Origin: an uncultured Arsenicibacter sp.
GTDB lineage: Bacteria > Bacteroidota > Bacteroidia > Cytophagales > Spirosomataceae
Reading direction: 5' to 3'
NCBI RefSeq assembly: GCF_945952095.1
Contig: NZ_CAMFHL010000051.1
Coordinates: 1-38,318 of the forward strand
DNA: 38,318 nucleotides
Part shown: positions 1-8,697 of the stretch, one piece after another
Numbering within the stretch: the first letter of the stretch is position 1
Layout of the letters: the number at the start of each line of letters is the position of its first letter
Program-made: the position numbers and the translations under genes
The notes under the pieces: model-generated
Databases searched by the model: none
What the model was told of the DNA's origin: nothing
Seen by the model: the letters and a program-made list of their open reading frames with translations, nothing else

Positions 1-85
1 CCCGCGCACTGGCCTTTGTCCCCTTCGGGCGACAGCCGCGATTCCTCCCCGCCGTAAATGGCCGGGGTTTCCTCGCGGGATTATC

Positions 86-2122
86 ATGAAAAAACAACTG
101 GCTATTTTGTCGGCCGTTGCGCTGGCCGGCAGTGTTCTGGCCACAACGCCGCCGAAAGCACCGAAAGCCCCTCAACGCAAGTTTATCGACCCGCAGAACA
201 TGGATATGAGTGTGCGTCCGGGCGATAACTTCTACCAGTACGCAAACGGTAACTGGCTGAAAAGTAACCCGATTCCTGCATCAAAAACATCCTGGGGTAG
301 TTTCAATGAACTGCGGGAGAAGAGTGTTCAGGCCATGAAAGACCTGCTGGAAGGCGCCGGTAAAAACACAACAAAAGGGCGTTTGTATCAGATGGTCGGC
401 GATTTTTACGCCAGCGGAATGGACAGTACTGCCATCGACCGCAAAGGCTTTGACCCGATCAAGTCAGACCTGAGCCGCATTGAGCAGCTGGCCAATAAAG
501 AAGCCGCACTGGATGAAATGGCGCTGCAACGGAAGCAGGGAAACGGCATGCTATACGGCTTTTTCGTGTCGCAGGACCGTAAGAACGTAAGCAAGTACCT
601 GCCGCAGCTGTCGCAGGGCGGTACTACATTACCGGATCGTGATTATTACCTGAAAAACGATCCGCGCAGCCAGAAAATCCGTGAGGCCTACCGCGATCAC
701 CTCACGAAAATGTTTGGCCTGGTTGGCGAGGAGCCAACGAAAGCGTCTCAGAATGCAGACATTATTCTGCGTTTTGAAACAGCACTGGCAAAGGCCCAGA
801 TGGCCCGTGTGGAGATGCGCGACCCGTATAAAACCTATAACAAGTTTACCGTTACTGATTTTAGCAAGCAGACACCGCACATGAATTGGGCAGGCCTGAT
901 GCCGAAAATGGGTGTTAGCGGGCAGGATACCGTTCTGGTACAGAGTCCGGCGTTTTTCCGCTCGGTGGACAGTCTGCTGACGGCAACACCGATTGAAGAC
1001 CTCAAGGTTTACATGCGCTGGAACATTGTAAAAGGTGCCGCACCGTATCTGAGCGACGCCTTTGTTAACCAGAACTTTGCGTTTACGAAGGTGCTGACCG
1101 GCCAGAAAGAGCAGACGCCGCGCTGGCAGCGGATGAGCAGCCTGATCGACGGAACGCTGGGCGATATGCTGGGGCAGCTGTATGTGCAGCAGTACTTCAA
1201 GCCGGAAGCCAAACAGCGGATGATTACGCTGGTCGATAACCTCGAAGCATCGTTTAAGGAGCATATTCAGTCCCTGGACTGGATGAGTGAGGAAACCAAA
1301 AAACGGGCAACTAATAAGCTGGTATCATTTAAGCGTAAAATCGGGTATCCGGACAAGTGGAAAAACTACGATGGCGTGGACATCAGCCGGAATGACTTTT
1401 TCAGCAACGTGAAGGCTGCCAGCAAGTGGTCGTACAACTATATGATTAACCGTCTGGGTAAGCCGGTCGACAAAACCGAATGGGGTATGACACCGCCGAC
1501 GGTGAATGCCTATTACAACCCCGTGAATAACGAAATCGCGTTCCCGGCGGCCATTCTCCAGTTCCCGTTCTTTGATGCAGAGGCAGATGATGCCGTAAAC
1601 TATGGTGGTATCGGTGCTGTAATCGGCCACGAAATGACGCACGGATTTGATGACTCAGGCCGTCAGTACGATGCCGACGGAACCCTGCGTGACTGGTGGA
1701 CGAAAGACGATGCCACGAACTTCAAGGAGCGCGCCGGTAAGGTCGAAGCACAATTCTTCGGCTTCAAAGTGCTGGATACGCTGGCCGTAAATGGTAAGCT
1801 GACACTGGGCGAAAACCTGGCCGACCTGGGTGGCCTGGCCATTGCCTACGATGCGTTCAAGAAAACAAAACAGGGAAAGAGCAACACGAAAATCGACGGA
1901 TTTACACCGGATCAGCGCTTTTTCCTGTCTTGGGGCCAAATCTGGCGGATCAATGTATTGCCTGAGCAACAGGCACAGCTGATTCTGACTGACCCGCATG
2001 CGCCCGGGCAATACCGCTGTAACGGACCGATTTCAAACATGGATGTCTGGTATCAGGCGTTTAATGTGAAGCCGGGCGATAAGATGTATAAACCGAAAGA
2101 AGACCGGATTAAAGTCTGGTAG
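86..2122 (+). CDS. M13 family (neprilysin-like) zinc metallopeptidase, secreted
   Basis: A 678-residue zinc endopeptidase expected to cut peptides outside the cytoplasm. The N-terminus (MKKQLAILSAVALAGSVLA) is a Sec signal peptide. The zinc site is complete: HEMTH at residues 515-519 gives two His ligands and the catalytic Glu, and GENLAD (575-580) gives the third ligand, Glu576. The substrate-binding NAYYNP motif is at 474-479, and the protein ends in the aromatic K-V-W tail typical of M13. Residues from about 45 to 430 form the family's N-terminal helical domain. The length is normal for bacterial M13 enzymes. The ATG at 86 directly precedes the signal peptide. The gene stands alone and is closed by a strong terminator at 2167-2201. 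The 85 bases before it contain no recognisable gene. Family assignment is firm; the natural substrate cannot be told. Confidence 0.95.
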   Translation: MKKQLAILSAVALAGSVLATTPPKAPKAPQRKFIDPQNMDMSVRPGDNFYQYANGNWLKSNPIPASKTSWGSFNELREKSVQAMKDLLEGAGKNTTKGRLYQMVGDFYASGMDSTAIDRKGFDPIKSDLSRIEQLANKEAALDEMALQRKQGNGMLYGFFVSQDRKNVSKYLPQLSQGGTTLPDRDYYLKNDPRSQKIREAYRDHLTKMFGLVGEEPTKASQNADIILRFETALAKAQMARVEMRDPYKTYNKFTVTDFSKQTPHMNWAGLMPKMGVSGQDTVLVQSPAFFRSVDSLLTATPIEDLKVYMRWNIVKGAAPYLSDAFVNQNFAFTKVLTGQKEQTPRWQRMSSLIDGTLGDMLGQLYVQQYFKPEAKQRMITLVDNLEASFKEHIQSLDWMSEETKKRATNKLVSFKRKIGYPDKWKNYDGVDISRNDFFSNVKAASKWSYNYMINRLGKPVDKTEWGMTPPTVNAYYNPVNNEIAFPAAILQFPFFDAEADDAVNYGGIGAVIGHEMTHGFDDSGRQYDADGTLRDWWTKDDATNFKERAGKVEAQFFGFKVLDTLAVNGKLTLGENLADLGGLAIAYDAFKKTKQGKSNTKIDGFTPDQRFFLSWGQIWRINVLPEQQAQLILTDPHAPGQYRCNGPISNMDVWYQAFNVKPGDKMYKPKEDRIKVW

Positions 2123-2166
2123 CAGGAGGAAAGGGGTAGCGCTGAGTGCGTAGGACCTTTGGTTCG

Positions 2167-2201
2167 GCCCCCGCCGCGATTGCGCGGCAGGGGCTTTTTT
2201 T
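2167..2201 (+). terminator. Rho-independent terminator of the M13 peptidase gene
   Basis: A 12-bp GC-rich stem (2167-2178 with 2183-2194, one mismatch, loop ATTG) is followed by seven T residues. It lies 45 bases after the peptidase stop. The reverse strand has no T-run, so it mainly serves the plus strand. Confidence 0.9.
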
Positions 2202-2205
2202 ATCG

Positions 2206-4632
2206 TTACCGGCGTTTCGCGCGGCGTTTCAGCTCTAATTTTGACGGTACTTTGGACTTTGGCCGTTCTGAACGGCCGCGCCCCTGGTAGCCACCACCTT
2301 CGGCATTGCTACGTTCTTTCGGTGCTTCTGTACGGTAAGGCTTACCTGTGCTGTCGCTGACGAGGTAGAAATCCATACTCCGGCGGGACAGGTTGGTTTC
2401 TTTCAGCCGCACAACCACTTTATCACCGAACGTAAAAATCCGCTTTGTCCGGCTGCCGATGATGCGGTAATTCTCCTTGTCGAACTCGTAATAGTCGTCG
2501 TTCAGGTCCTGCATCCGCACCAGTCCTTCGCAGCTGTTTTCCGTGATTTCCACGAAAATACCGAATTCTGTTACACCCGAGATAACCCCTTCAAAGGTTT
2601 GGCTGGTACCGATCCGGCTCATAAACTCCACCTGCTTGTATTTGATGCTGGCGCGTTCGGCCTCGGTGGCCAGTTTCTCCCGTTCCGACGAGTGTCGGCT
2701 TTTTTTCTCGTACTCTTCCGCATCAACGGGCTTGCCTTTGTCCAGATAGTGCTGCAACAAACGGTGAGCCATCATATCCGGATACCGGCGGATCGGCGAG
2801 GTAAAGTGCGAGTAGCGCCGGAAGGCCAGACCAAAGTGGCCCAGATCTTCGATGCTGTACCGAGCCTTCGACATGGTCCGGATCGCGAGTTGCTGAAGCA
2901 TGTGTTGCTCCGGCTTGCCTTCCAGTTCGTCCATGAATTTATTCATCGACCCGGAGATATGCTCGTCATCGACCCGGAGTTTATAGCCAAACCGGCGGGC
3001 AAAGTCGGCGAAGGTCCGCAGCCGGTCATCGTCCGGATTTTCGTGCACGCGGTATACCATCACGTTGGCATGCTCTTCGTCGACGCCGCGCTTTTTCTTC
3101 GGCGACAGGCCATGTACAAACTCGGCAACCTCTTTGTTAGCCAGCAGCATGAATTCTTCGATCAGCTTATGGGCATCTTTCCGGATTTTCGGATACACCG
3201 CAATCGGCACGCCTTTTTCGTCGAGTTTAAATTTTACCTCAACGGTTTCAAAGTTGATCGCTCCGTGACGGAAACGCTCAGAGCGCAGTTTTTTGGCCAG
3301 ATCATTCAGCAGCCGCAGCTCACCGACGTAGTCACCGTTGCCGCTGTCGATTACTTCCTGGGCTTCTTCGTAGGCAAACCGGCGGTCGGAGTGAATAGCC
3401 GTCCGGCCAAACCAGCGGTTGACCACGCGGGCGTCGGGCGTCATCTCAAATACGGCCGAAAACGTCAGTTTATCTTCGTTCGGCCGGAGTGAGCACAGTC
3501 CGTTTGACAGTTTCTCGGGCAACATCGGCACCACACGGTCGACCAGATACACCGAGGTTGCGCGCTTGTAGGCTTCCTCTTCGAGCAGCGAACCCGGTTT
3601 GACATAGTGCGTTACATCGGCGATGTGCACCCCGATTTCGAAGTTGCCGTTGTCGAGATACTGAAACGACAGGGCATCGTCAAAGTCCTTCGCATCGACC
3701 GGGTCGATGGTAAAGGTGGTAATCCCGCGGAAGTCGCGGCGTTTGGCCAGATCGCGTTTGCTGATTTTGGTCGGTATCTGCTCCGCTTCGGCTTCAACGG
3801 CAGCCGGGAACGAAATTGGCAGACCGAATTCAGCCAGAATCGCGTGCATTTCGGTATCATTCTGACCGGCTTGTCCCAATACCGTAATTACCTCACCTTC
3901 AAAACGGCTTTTTTTGCTGAATTGATCGGGGTATTTCGTCAGCCGGATAATTACCTTGTCGCCGTCGTTGGCCGCGCCGAGTTTATCTTTCGGAATATAA
4001 ATATCGTCGTACAGCTTTTTGCTGTCGGGTGAAATGATGCCGTAGGTTGGCCATACTTCGATCTGCCCGACAATTTCGGACCGGCCCCGTTCCAGGATTT
4101 CAGTTACCTTCCCTTCGGTCCGCTTGCGCGAACGGCCGCCCTGACCACTACCATAGCGCATCACGCGGACCTTGTCGCCGTCGATGGCACCAGCCAGGTC
4201 GTCGGTCGATACCCAGATGTCGCTGTCACGGTCGGTCCGGTTTTCGGTCGGAACGATGTAGGCAAACTTGGCATTAACGTGGTCGACAGTGCCTTCGATG
4301 GTAGCTATCGATTCATTTGCTTTAAACGTGCCATCGTCCAGACGGCTCAGCACGCCTTCGTCGGTAAGTTCGCCGATCAGTCCATGCATAATCAGCTTCA
4401 TTTTCCGGTCGCCGACGCCAAAGTGGTCGAGTACCTGAAGCTGCGAAAACGATTCTTCGCTGTTGATCCGGAAAAAGGCCGCCAGATCATCTTTCATTTC
4501 ATCAAGGAAGGAAACGGCCGCTTTCGGGCCACCGGCGCGTGGCCGGTCCTTGCCTGAGCTACCGGCACTCTGTTCGCGCGAACGCCCCGACTGAGCCCGG
4601 TTGTATTGATTGTTTTTGGGTTTATTTCTCAT
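2206..4632 (-). CDS. rnr: Ribonuclease R (3'-5' exoribonuclease)
   Basis: An 808-residue RNase II/RNB-family enzyme that degrades structured RNA from the 3' end. The order is: a basic, Gly/Ser/Arg-rich head (about 1-35); N-terminal cold-shock-type OB folds (about 85-250); the RNB catalytic domain (about 295-625); an S1 RNA-binding domain (about 679-760, starting near TFEGVISG); and a basic tail ending KRRAKRR. The catalytic aspartates lie in DPVDAKDFDDAL at 310-321: D310, D316, D318 and D319 have the same 0/6/8/9 spacing as RNase II and RNase R. The low-complexity charged ends suggest extra RNA affinity. The start is an ATG without a Shine-Dalgarno. It ends just after the convergent M13 terminator. 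The upstream 180 bases hold the terminator of the next minus-strand gene, so rnr probably has its own promoter, which I could not place. Confidence 0.96.
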   Translation of the reverse strand: MRNKPKNNQYNRAQSGRSREQSAGSSGKDRPRAGGPKAAVSFLDEMKDDLAAFFRINSEESFSQLQVLDHFGVGDRKMKLIMHGLIGELTDEGVLSRLDDGTFKANESIATIEGTVDHVNAKFAYIVPTENRTDRDSDIWVSTDDLAGAIDGDKVRVMRYGSGQGGRSRKRTEGKVTEILERGRSEIVGQIEVWPTYGIISPDSKKLYDDIYIPKDKLGAANDGDKVIIRLTKYPDQFSKKSRFEGEVITVLGQAGQNDTEMHAILAEFGLPISFPAAVEAEAEQIPTKISKRDLAKRRDFRGITTFTIDPVDAKDFDDALSFQYLDNGNFEIGVHIADVTHYVKPGSLLEEEAYKRATSVYLVDRVVPMLPEKLSNGLCSLRPNEDKLTFSAVFEMTPDARVVNRWFGRTAIHSDRRFAYEEAQEVIDSGNGDYVGELRLLNDLAKKLRSERFRHGAINFETVEVKFKLDEKGVPIAVYPKIRKDAHKLIEEFMLLANKEVAEFVHGLSPKKKRGVDEEHANVMVYRVHENPDDDRLRTFADFARRFGYKLRVDDEHISGSMNKFMDELEGKPEQHMLQQLAIRTMSKARYSIEDLGHFGLAFRRYSHFTSPIRRYPDMMAHRLLQHYLDKGKPVDAEEYEKKSRHSSEREKLATEAERASIKYKQVEFMSRIGTSQTFEGVISGVTEFGIFVEITENSCEGLVRMQDLNDDYYEFDKENYRIIGSRTKRIFTFGDKVVVRLKETNLSRRSMDFYLVSDSTGKPYRTEAPKERSNAEGGGYQGRGRSERPKSKVPSKLELKRRAKRR

Positions 4633-4784
4633 TTACGTGTTGTGGTGTTGTTGTGTTCAGGCGGAATCCTGTGTCAATACGATGTGGGTGTGCGATAAAA
4701 CAACAACGACCGGTATTACTGTGTTAAAAATCTGACATTGCGGAAAAGCAGCGGTATGGCTGCCGTTCCATTGTCTGTGCATAC

Positions 4785-4806
4785 AAAAAACGGGCCTTTC
4801 GCCCGT
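4785..4806 (-). terminator. Rho-independent terminator after the exonuclease gene
   Basis: Read on the minus strand, a perfect 6-bp ACGGGC/GCCCGT stem with a five-base loop is followed by six T. It begins 7 bases beyond the stop of the exonuclease gene and separates that gene from rnr. Confidence 0.85.
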
Positions 4807-4812
4807 CAACCA

Positions 4813-5559
4813 TCAAAGTGCCCAGTCGGTATGAACGATATGGTTATCGTCGACCAGCGGGGCGCCGATCATGCGCAGGTAAACCTGAACGAGCATCGAA
4901 ATGGAATCGCGGGTATATTGCCGGATGCGGTTCATGTCGTGATCCTGATGGTAAACAAACGTGGTATCGTCGCCGGTCATGTCCAGTTGTTTGCCTGGAA
5001 CATTGAGCGCCGCAGCCAGCAGGTCGAGCGGAACGTAGTGGCGGCTTTCGCCGAAGCGCCAGCGCTCCATCGTGTCCTGATGCGGAATGTCCCACGGCTT
5101 TTTACCGGCCAGCTGCAGGGCCGACGGCAGCGGGAAGCCGTTGATCATCAGCCGGCGGCAAACATACGGGAAATCGAATTCTTTGCCGTTGTGGGCACAC
5201 AGAACGAGTTCGTTGGGGGGGTAACGATTGACGATCTGGAGAAACTCCTGCAAAATGCTTCGTTCATCGTCATCGGCCAGCGTCTTGATTTTCAGATTGG
5301 GCTGGTCTGAGTCATCCCAATAGAGGCCACCGATGCCGATGCAGACAATTTTACCGAATTCGGCGTAGTGCGATGCGCGGTGATCGTACCAGTCCGAGGT
5401 AGTCCGGTTATCTTCACTACGAAAATATGCGGCTTTCTGTTCCCATTGGCGCTGTAAACGCGGACTTACCTGCTCAAAAGCCGGTTCGGCGGCCACCGTT
5501 TTGAGGTCAATGAATAACAGGTTTTTTAATTTTCGTTTCCAGGGAATAGGCTGTTGCAT
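4813..5559 (-). CDS. PolB-type 3'-5' exonuclease domain protein, altered catalytic motif
   Basis: A 248-residue stand-alone protein of the predicted 3'-5' exonuclease family related to the DNA polymerase B proofreading domain (DNA_pol_B_exo2), DEDDy fold. Motif Exo II is clear (CAHNGKEFDFP, Asp129), a further acidic position is Asp162 in QDTMERW, and Exo III is Tyr215-x-x-Asp218. The first motif, normally Asp-x-Glu, reads FIDLKTV here: Asp18 is present, but the Glu position is Lys20 (codon AAA, one G-to-A step from GAA). That Glu binds catalytic metal in active relatives, so activity may be lost or reduced. The rest of the protein is intact and of normal length, which argues against a decayed gene. 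The neighbours (RNase R, a small unknown, LipB) share the strand but are separated by 90 bases or by terminators. The family is confident; activity is doubtful. Confidence 0.85.
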   Translation of the reverse strand: MQQPIPWKRKLKNLLFIDLKTVAAEPAFEQVSPRLQRQWEQKAAYFRSEDNRTTSDWYDHRASHYAEFGKIVCIGIGGLYWDDSDQPNLKIKTLADDDERSILQEFLQIVNRYPPNELVLCAHNGKEFDFPYVCRRLMINGFPLPSALQLAGKKPWDIPHQDTMERWRFGESRHYVPLDLLAAALNVPGKQLDMTGDDTTFVYHQDHDMNRIRQYTRDSISMLVQVYLRMIGAPLVDDNHIVHTDWAL

Positions 5560-5649
5560 AGCTACTTCTCAATCCGGCGACAACGTTAGGTTCAGGGCTG
5601 TTGATTGGATCATCTTCTATCGCCGGACGCGCAAGCTGACCAACTCCGA

Positions 5650-6066
5650 TCAATCGTGCAGAACACCTTCGAGGCCCAGTGCGGGCACATCTCTCAGGTT
5701 TTCATCTACGATGCTATCTGGCACGAAGATAAACTTTTTGTCGAAAATCTGACCGTCAATGAAATAACTAACCCAATATTCATTATTCAGGTGAAATACA
5801 TCCGGCGTAATGGTTTCAACGACCAGGTATTCGCCCGCCTGTAGTTCCGGAAAAAAATGCCGGAGCGTTGAGGTCCGCTGGGCCTGATCGCCGGACGTAT
5901 CGTCTTTCGAGCTGTACCCTTTTGAGGTCACAAAGATGTTCGTAATCGCAACCTTGTTATGGTTGATCAGAAACACCTGCCAGTCAAACTGGTCTAATTC
6001 GTTCTTCTTGCGGGCGATTACCACCTGGACTCCCGCAACGGGCGAAAAATCAATATCTTTTTTCAT
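5650..6066 (-). CDS. Conserved hypothetical protein (138 aa), function unknown
   Basis: A 138-residue cytoplasmic protein without signal peptide or membrane segment. The first half reads as alternating beta strands with many charged residues (VQVVIARKKNELDQFDWQ, VFLINHNKVAITNIFVTSKG). The second half carries a compact conserved-looking stretch (FHLNNEYWVSYFIDG, then DKKFIFVPDSI) and a C-terminus ending LEGVLHD. I recall similar proteins in other Bacteroidota genomes, sometimes mislabelled as phenylalanyl-tRNA synthetase subunits, but I cannot assign a function. It lies 24 bases downstream of lipB on the same strand, so the two are probably co-transcribed. The ATG at 6066 is the only sensible start. 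Real gene: likely, because of length, codon use and absence of a better overlapping frame. Confidence 0.8.
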   Translation of the reverse strand: MKKDIDFSPVAGVQVVIARKKNELDQFDWQVFLINHNKVAITNIFVTSKGYSSKDDTSGDQAQRTSTLRHFFPELQAGEYLVVETITPDVFHLNNEYWVSYFIDGQIFDKKFIFVPDSIVDENLRDVPALGLEGVLHD

Positions 6067-6090
6067 TCGTACTAGCTTATCAGTCGCTTC

Positions 6091-6834
6091 TTACCCTTGC
6101 TCTGCGGTTGCCTCAACCGGAGCAATCTCCATCCCGAACAGGTCGAGCAGGTGCCCCTGTAGTCTGGCCGTAACCTCGCCGAGCGGCACCGGATGGCCCA
6201 GTTCCTGCTCCATCGATGTAACGGCTTTATCGGCAATGCCGCACGGAACAATGTGGCTAAAATACGACAAATCGGTATTTACGTTCAAGGCGAATCCGTG
6301 CATGGTTACCCACCGGCTGGCCTTTACACCCATCGCGCAGATTTTACGCGGGTTAACCTGCGCCTCGTGATCGAGCCAGACACCGGTCAGTCCGTCGATA
6401 CGGCCGGCCGCAATGCCGTAATCGGCCAGGGTCAGGATAATGCCTTCTTCCAGCAAACGCATGTAGCGGTGAATGTCGGTGAAAAAGTTATCCAGATCCA
6501 GAATCGGGTAGCCAACCAGCTGCCCCGGACCGTGGTAGGTAATGTCGCCGCCGCGGTTAATGCGGTAAAAGCGGGCACCGATGGTTTCCAGAAACGAGTC
6601 GTTGGCCAGCAAATGGTTTTCCTTGCCGCTTTTGCCGAGTGTGTACACATGCGGGTGTTCACAAAAAAGCAGGTAGTTGGGCGTTTGCTGCTGATCGTCG
6701 GGCAGACTGTTGCGGTTATGCACTTTCATCGCCAGCGTATCGGCAAAAAGAGCTTCCTGGTAGTCCCATGCCTGCTGGTAGTCAATGCTGCCCAGCTGCC
6801 GGATCTGTACAAGTTTATTCGGATAACTATTCAT
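6091..6834 (-). CDS. lipB: Lipoyl(octanoyl) transferase LipB
   Basis: A 247-residue enzyme that moves octanoate from acyl carrier protein to the lipoyl domains of 2-oxoacid dehydrogenases, the first step of endogenous lipoate synthesis in the cytoplasm. The family signature RGGDITYHGPGQLV is at 94-107. The catalytic pair is Lys164 (in PRKICAMGV) and Cys198 (in HIVPCGI). The open frame extends 36 codons further upstream, but that extension is Pro/Gly-rich and unlike the family. The ATG at 6834 (MNSYPNKLVQ) gives the usual LipB length, so I chose it. The unknown 138-aa gene follows 24 bases downstream and may share the transcript. It is functionally linked to the dihydrolipoamide dehydrogenase at 11431-12837, which reoxidises the lipoyl arm. 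Confidence 0.95.
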   Translation of the reverse strand: MNSYPNKLVQIRQLGSIDYQQAWDYQEALFADTLAMKVHNRNSLPDDQQQTPNYLLFCEHPHVYTLGKSGKENHLLANDSFLETIGARFYRINRGGDITYHGPGQLVGYPILDLDNFFTDIHRYMRLLEEGIILTLADYGIAAGRIDGLTGVWLDHEAQVNPRKICAMGVKASRWVTMHGFALNVNTDLSYFSHIVPCGIADKAVTSMEQELGHPVPLGEVTARLQGHLLDLFGMEIAPVEATAEQG

Positions 6835-7021
6835 TTTTCGCAGAATGCGGGCATTACCCCACTCAGTATAAACACGAAAACCCGCCTGATCGTTCGGCAG
6901 GCCCGGCCACGGAGGCCCGGCCTGCGCGGCTCGGCCTGCCACTTATCAAGGCCAGTTACCGGTGATTGCATTTTTGTAACCACTCTGGGGTGGATGCTGT
7001 ACCTTTATCGGATAATCATCA

Positions 7022-7095
7022 TTGACAGGATTACCGGATTAACAGGATTCCTGTAATGCTGTAACTTCATCCTGTCCATCCTGTAATCCTGTCAA
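7022..7095. repeat. 27-nt imperfect inverted repeat (REP-like intergenic element)
   Basis: Arms 7022-7048 and 7069-7095 pair over 24 of 27 positions around a 20-base loop. Each arm is built from the word ACAGGATT or its complement repeated. It sits between the divergent lipB and serine hydrolase genes, ending 17 bases before the hydrolase start. Elements of this CAGGATTA/TAATCCTG type are, as I recall, common between genes in Bacteroidota. No T-run follows, so it is not a normal terminator. Confidence 0.8.
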
Positions 7096-7112
7096 AAGAA
7101 AATTCCTGATTT

Positions 7113-8510
7113 ATGAGAAAAATATATCTGTCTGCTATACTGCTATTTATCTCAGTAATAACCACGCTGGCGCAGAACGCAGCACTGGACTCCCTGACCA
7201 GGCTGTCCCGCAAATACCATAACACCCAACAACCGGATTCATTATATGCCCTGATGGGGGAAGCGTTTCAGAAGCAGGTGCCTGCTGCCCAATTCCGTCA
7301 GATTTCTCAGACGTTGTGGACGCAGTTAGGCGAATGGCAGAAAGCGGATTATAAAACGACGGCGAACGGTGCGGCCAAATACGAAGCTACCTTCGCTAAA
7401 GCCATGCTTGACTTTTACATCAGCCGCGATGCGAAAGGGAAAATCGAGACGTTTTTGTTCCGGCCGCATCAGGCAGAAGTGCCGAAGGCAGCGGTTCTGC
7501 CGGTCGCTAATCCGATGCGTACAGCCCTCGATAAGGAAGTCGACGGCCTGGCCCGCCAGTATTTTGCCAAACAAAACGGTGCCGGAATGTCGGTTGGCGT
7601 TATCCGGAACGACAGCGTATTTGTCTATCACTACGGCGAAACAAGCAAAGGAACCGGCCAGCTGCCAAATGGGAACACAATTTATGAAATCGGGTCGGTT
7701 AGTAAAACATTTACGGGCACCATGCTGGCTGATGCCGTCCGGCGTGGTCTGGTGAAGCTGAGCGATCCGGTGAGCAAGTACCTGCCCGACTCAATTCCGG
7801 CTTTACAATATGCCGGTAAGCCGGTCACGCTGGTGCAACTGGCCAACCACACATCCGGTCTGCCACGGTTGCCGGATAATCTCTTCACGGCTAAAACAAA
7901 TCAGACGAATCCGTATAAGCACTACGACCGTGACGCGTTATTCAGCTACCTGAGGAAAGCAAAGCTGAAACCTGCCGGTACCTATGAATACTCCAATCTG
8001 GGCGTCGGCCTGCTGGGTACCGTGCTGGAAATTGTTAACAAACAGTCGTATGAGCAACTGCTGGCGGCGGAAATCGCCAAACCGCTTGGGTTAAGTCAGA
8101 CAAAGCTGAACCTGGCCGGTGGAGATATCCGGCAGTTTGCGCAGGGGCACGATGCCGGCGGGCATGCGGTATCGTCATGGGAGTTTCAGGCGCTGGCGGG
8201 TGCGGGCGGTATACGTTCCACGCTCAGTGATATGCTTCTGTACGTGAAGGCGGAACTCGCAAAGGGCGAAACGCCGCTCGGCAAGGACATGCAGCTGACA
8301 CAGCAGATTACTTACAAAGGACAGCAAGAGGTAGGTCTGGGCTGGCACAAAACCCGCGAAGGCTGGTACTGGCACAACGGGCAGACGGGGGGCTATTCCT
8401 CGTACGCCGGTTTTTCGCACGGCAAAAAAGCGGCCATTGTTGTGCTGACGAACAGTGATGCTGAACTGGACCCCACGGCGGATGCGCTGGAAGAGTGGCT
8501 CACAAAATAA
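7113..8510 (+). CDS. Secreted serine hydrolase, beta-lactamase/class C family, with N-terminal DUF3887-like domain
   Basis: A 465-residue exported protein. Residues 1-20 are a signal peptide ending ...TTLAQ. Residues about 25-118 resemble the DUF3887 domain, a small alpha/beta unit often fused to hydrolases. Residues about 135-465 form a penicillin-binding/class C beta-lactamase fold: SVSK (195-198) supplies the nucleophile Ser195 and Lys198, YSN (293-295) the catalytic Tyr293, and HNGQTGG (421-427) the third motif replacing KTG. This family includes D-aminopeptidases, esterases and carboxypeptidases, so true beta-lactamase activity should not be assumed. The ATG at 7113 directly begins the signal peptide. 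It is probably monocistronic: a weak hairpin follows at 8536-8554 and 187 bases separate it from the next gene. Confidence 0.92.
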   Translation: MRKIYLSAILLFISVITTLAQNAALDSLTRLSRKYHNTQQPDSLYALMGEAFQKQVPAAQFRQISQTLWTQLGEWQKADYKTTANGAAKYEATFAKAMLDFYISRDAKGKIETFLFRPHQAEVPKAAVLPVANPMRTALDKEVDGLARQYFAKQNGAGMSVGVIRNDSVFVYHYGETSKGTGQLPNGNTIYEIGSVSKTFTGTMLADAVRRGLVKLSDPVSKYLPDSIPALQYAGKPVTLVQLANHTSGLPRLPDNLFTAKTNQTNPYKHYDRDALFSYLRKAKLKPAGTYEYSNLGVGLLGTVLEIVNKQSYEQLLAAEIAKPLGLSQTKLNLAGGDIRQFAQGHDAGGHAVSSWEFQALAGAGGIRSTLSDMLLYVKAELAKGETPLGKDMQLTQQITYKGQQEVGLGWHKTREGWYWHNGQTGGYSSYAGFSHGKKAAIVVLTNSDAELDPTADALEEWLTK

Positions 8511-8535
8511 ACCATACGCTGATTCAAACGCTTTG

Positions 8536-8554
8536 CCCTGATTCAGGGTCTTTT
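8536..8554 (+). terminator. Weak candidate terminator
   Basis: A 5-bp CCCTG/CAGGG stem with a three-base loop, then TC and TTTT, 25 bases after the serine hydrolase stop. The stem is short, so this is tentative. Confidence 0.4.
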
Positions 8555-8697
8555 ACATGAAGATACGGGAGCGTTATGCCTCTACCGTCAATTTATTGTA
8601 AATGTCTGACAGCCTGAGCTGTTAAAAAAGCTTAATCATGTATCAATAAAACGGGTATCTGTTAACTTTCGGACGTAATCTAAACCGGGTTGAAACC

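Noticed and set aside
629..1264. A 211-codon open frame antisense to the M13 peptidase gene
   Set aside because: The sense strand encodes a complete, motif-bearing M13 protein here. The antisense product is His/Arg/Leu-rich with no recognisable domain, as expected from reverse reading of GC-biased codons.
2599..3492. A 297-codon open frame antisense to rnr
   Set aside because: It overlaps the catalytic domain of RNase R completely and shows no domain or signal; a codon-bias shadow.
6193..7056. A 287-codon frame antisense to lipB
   Set aside because: lipB on the other strand has all catalytic residues; the antisense frame also runs through an intergenic inverted repeat.
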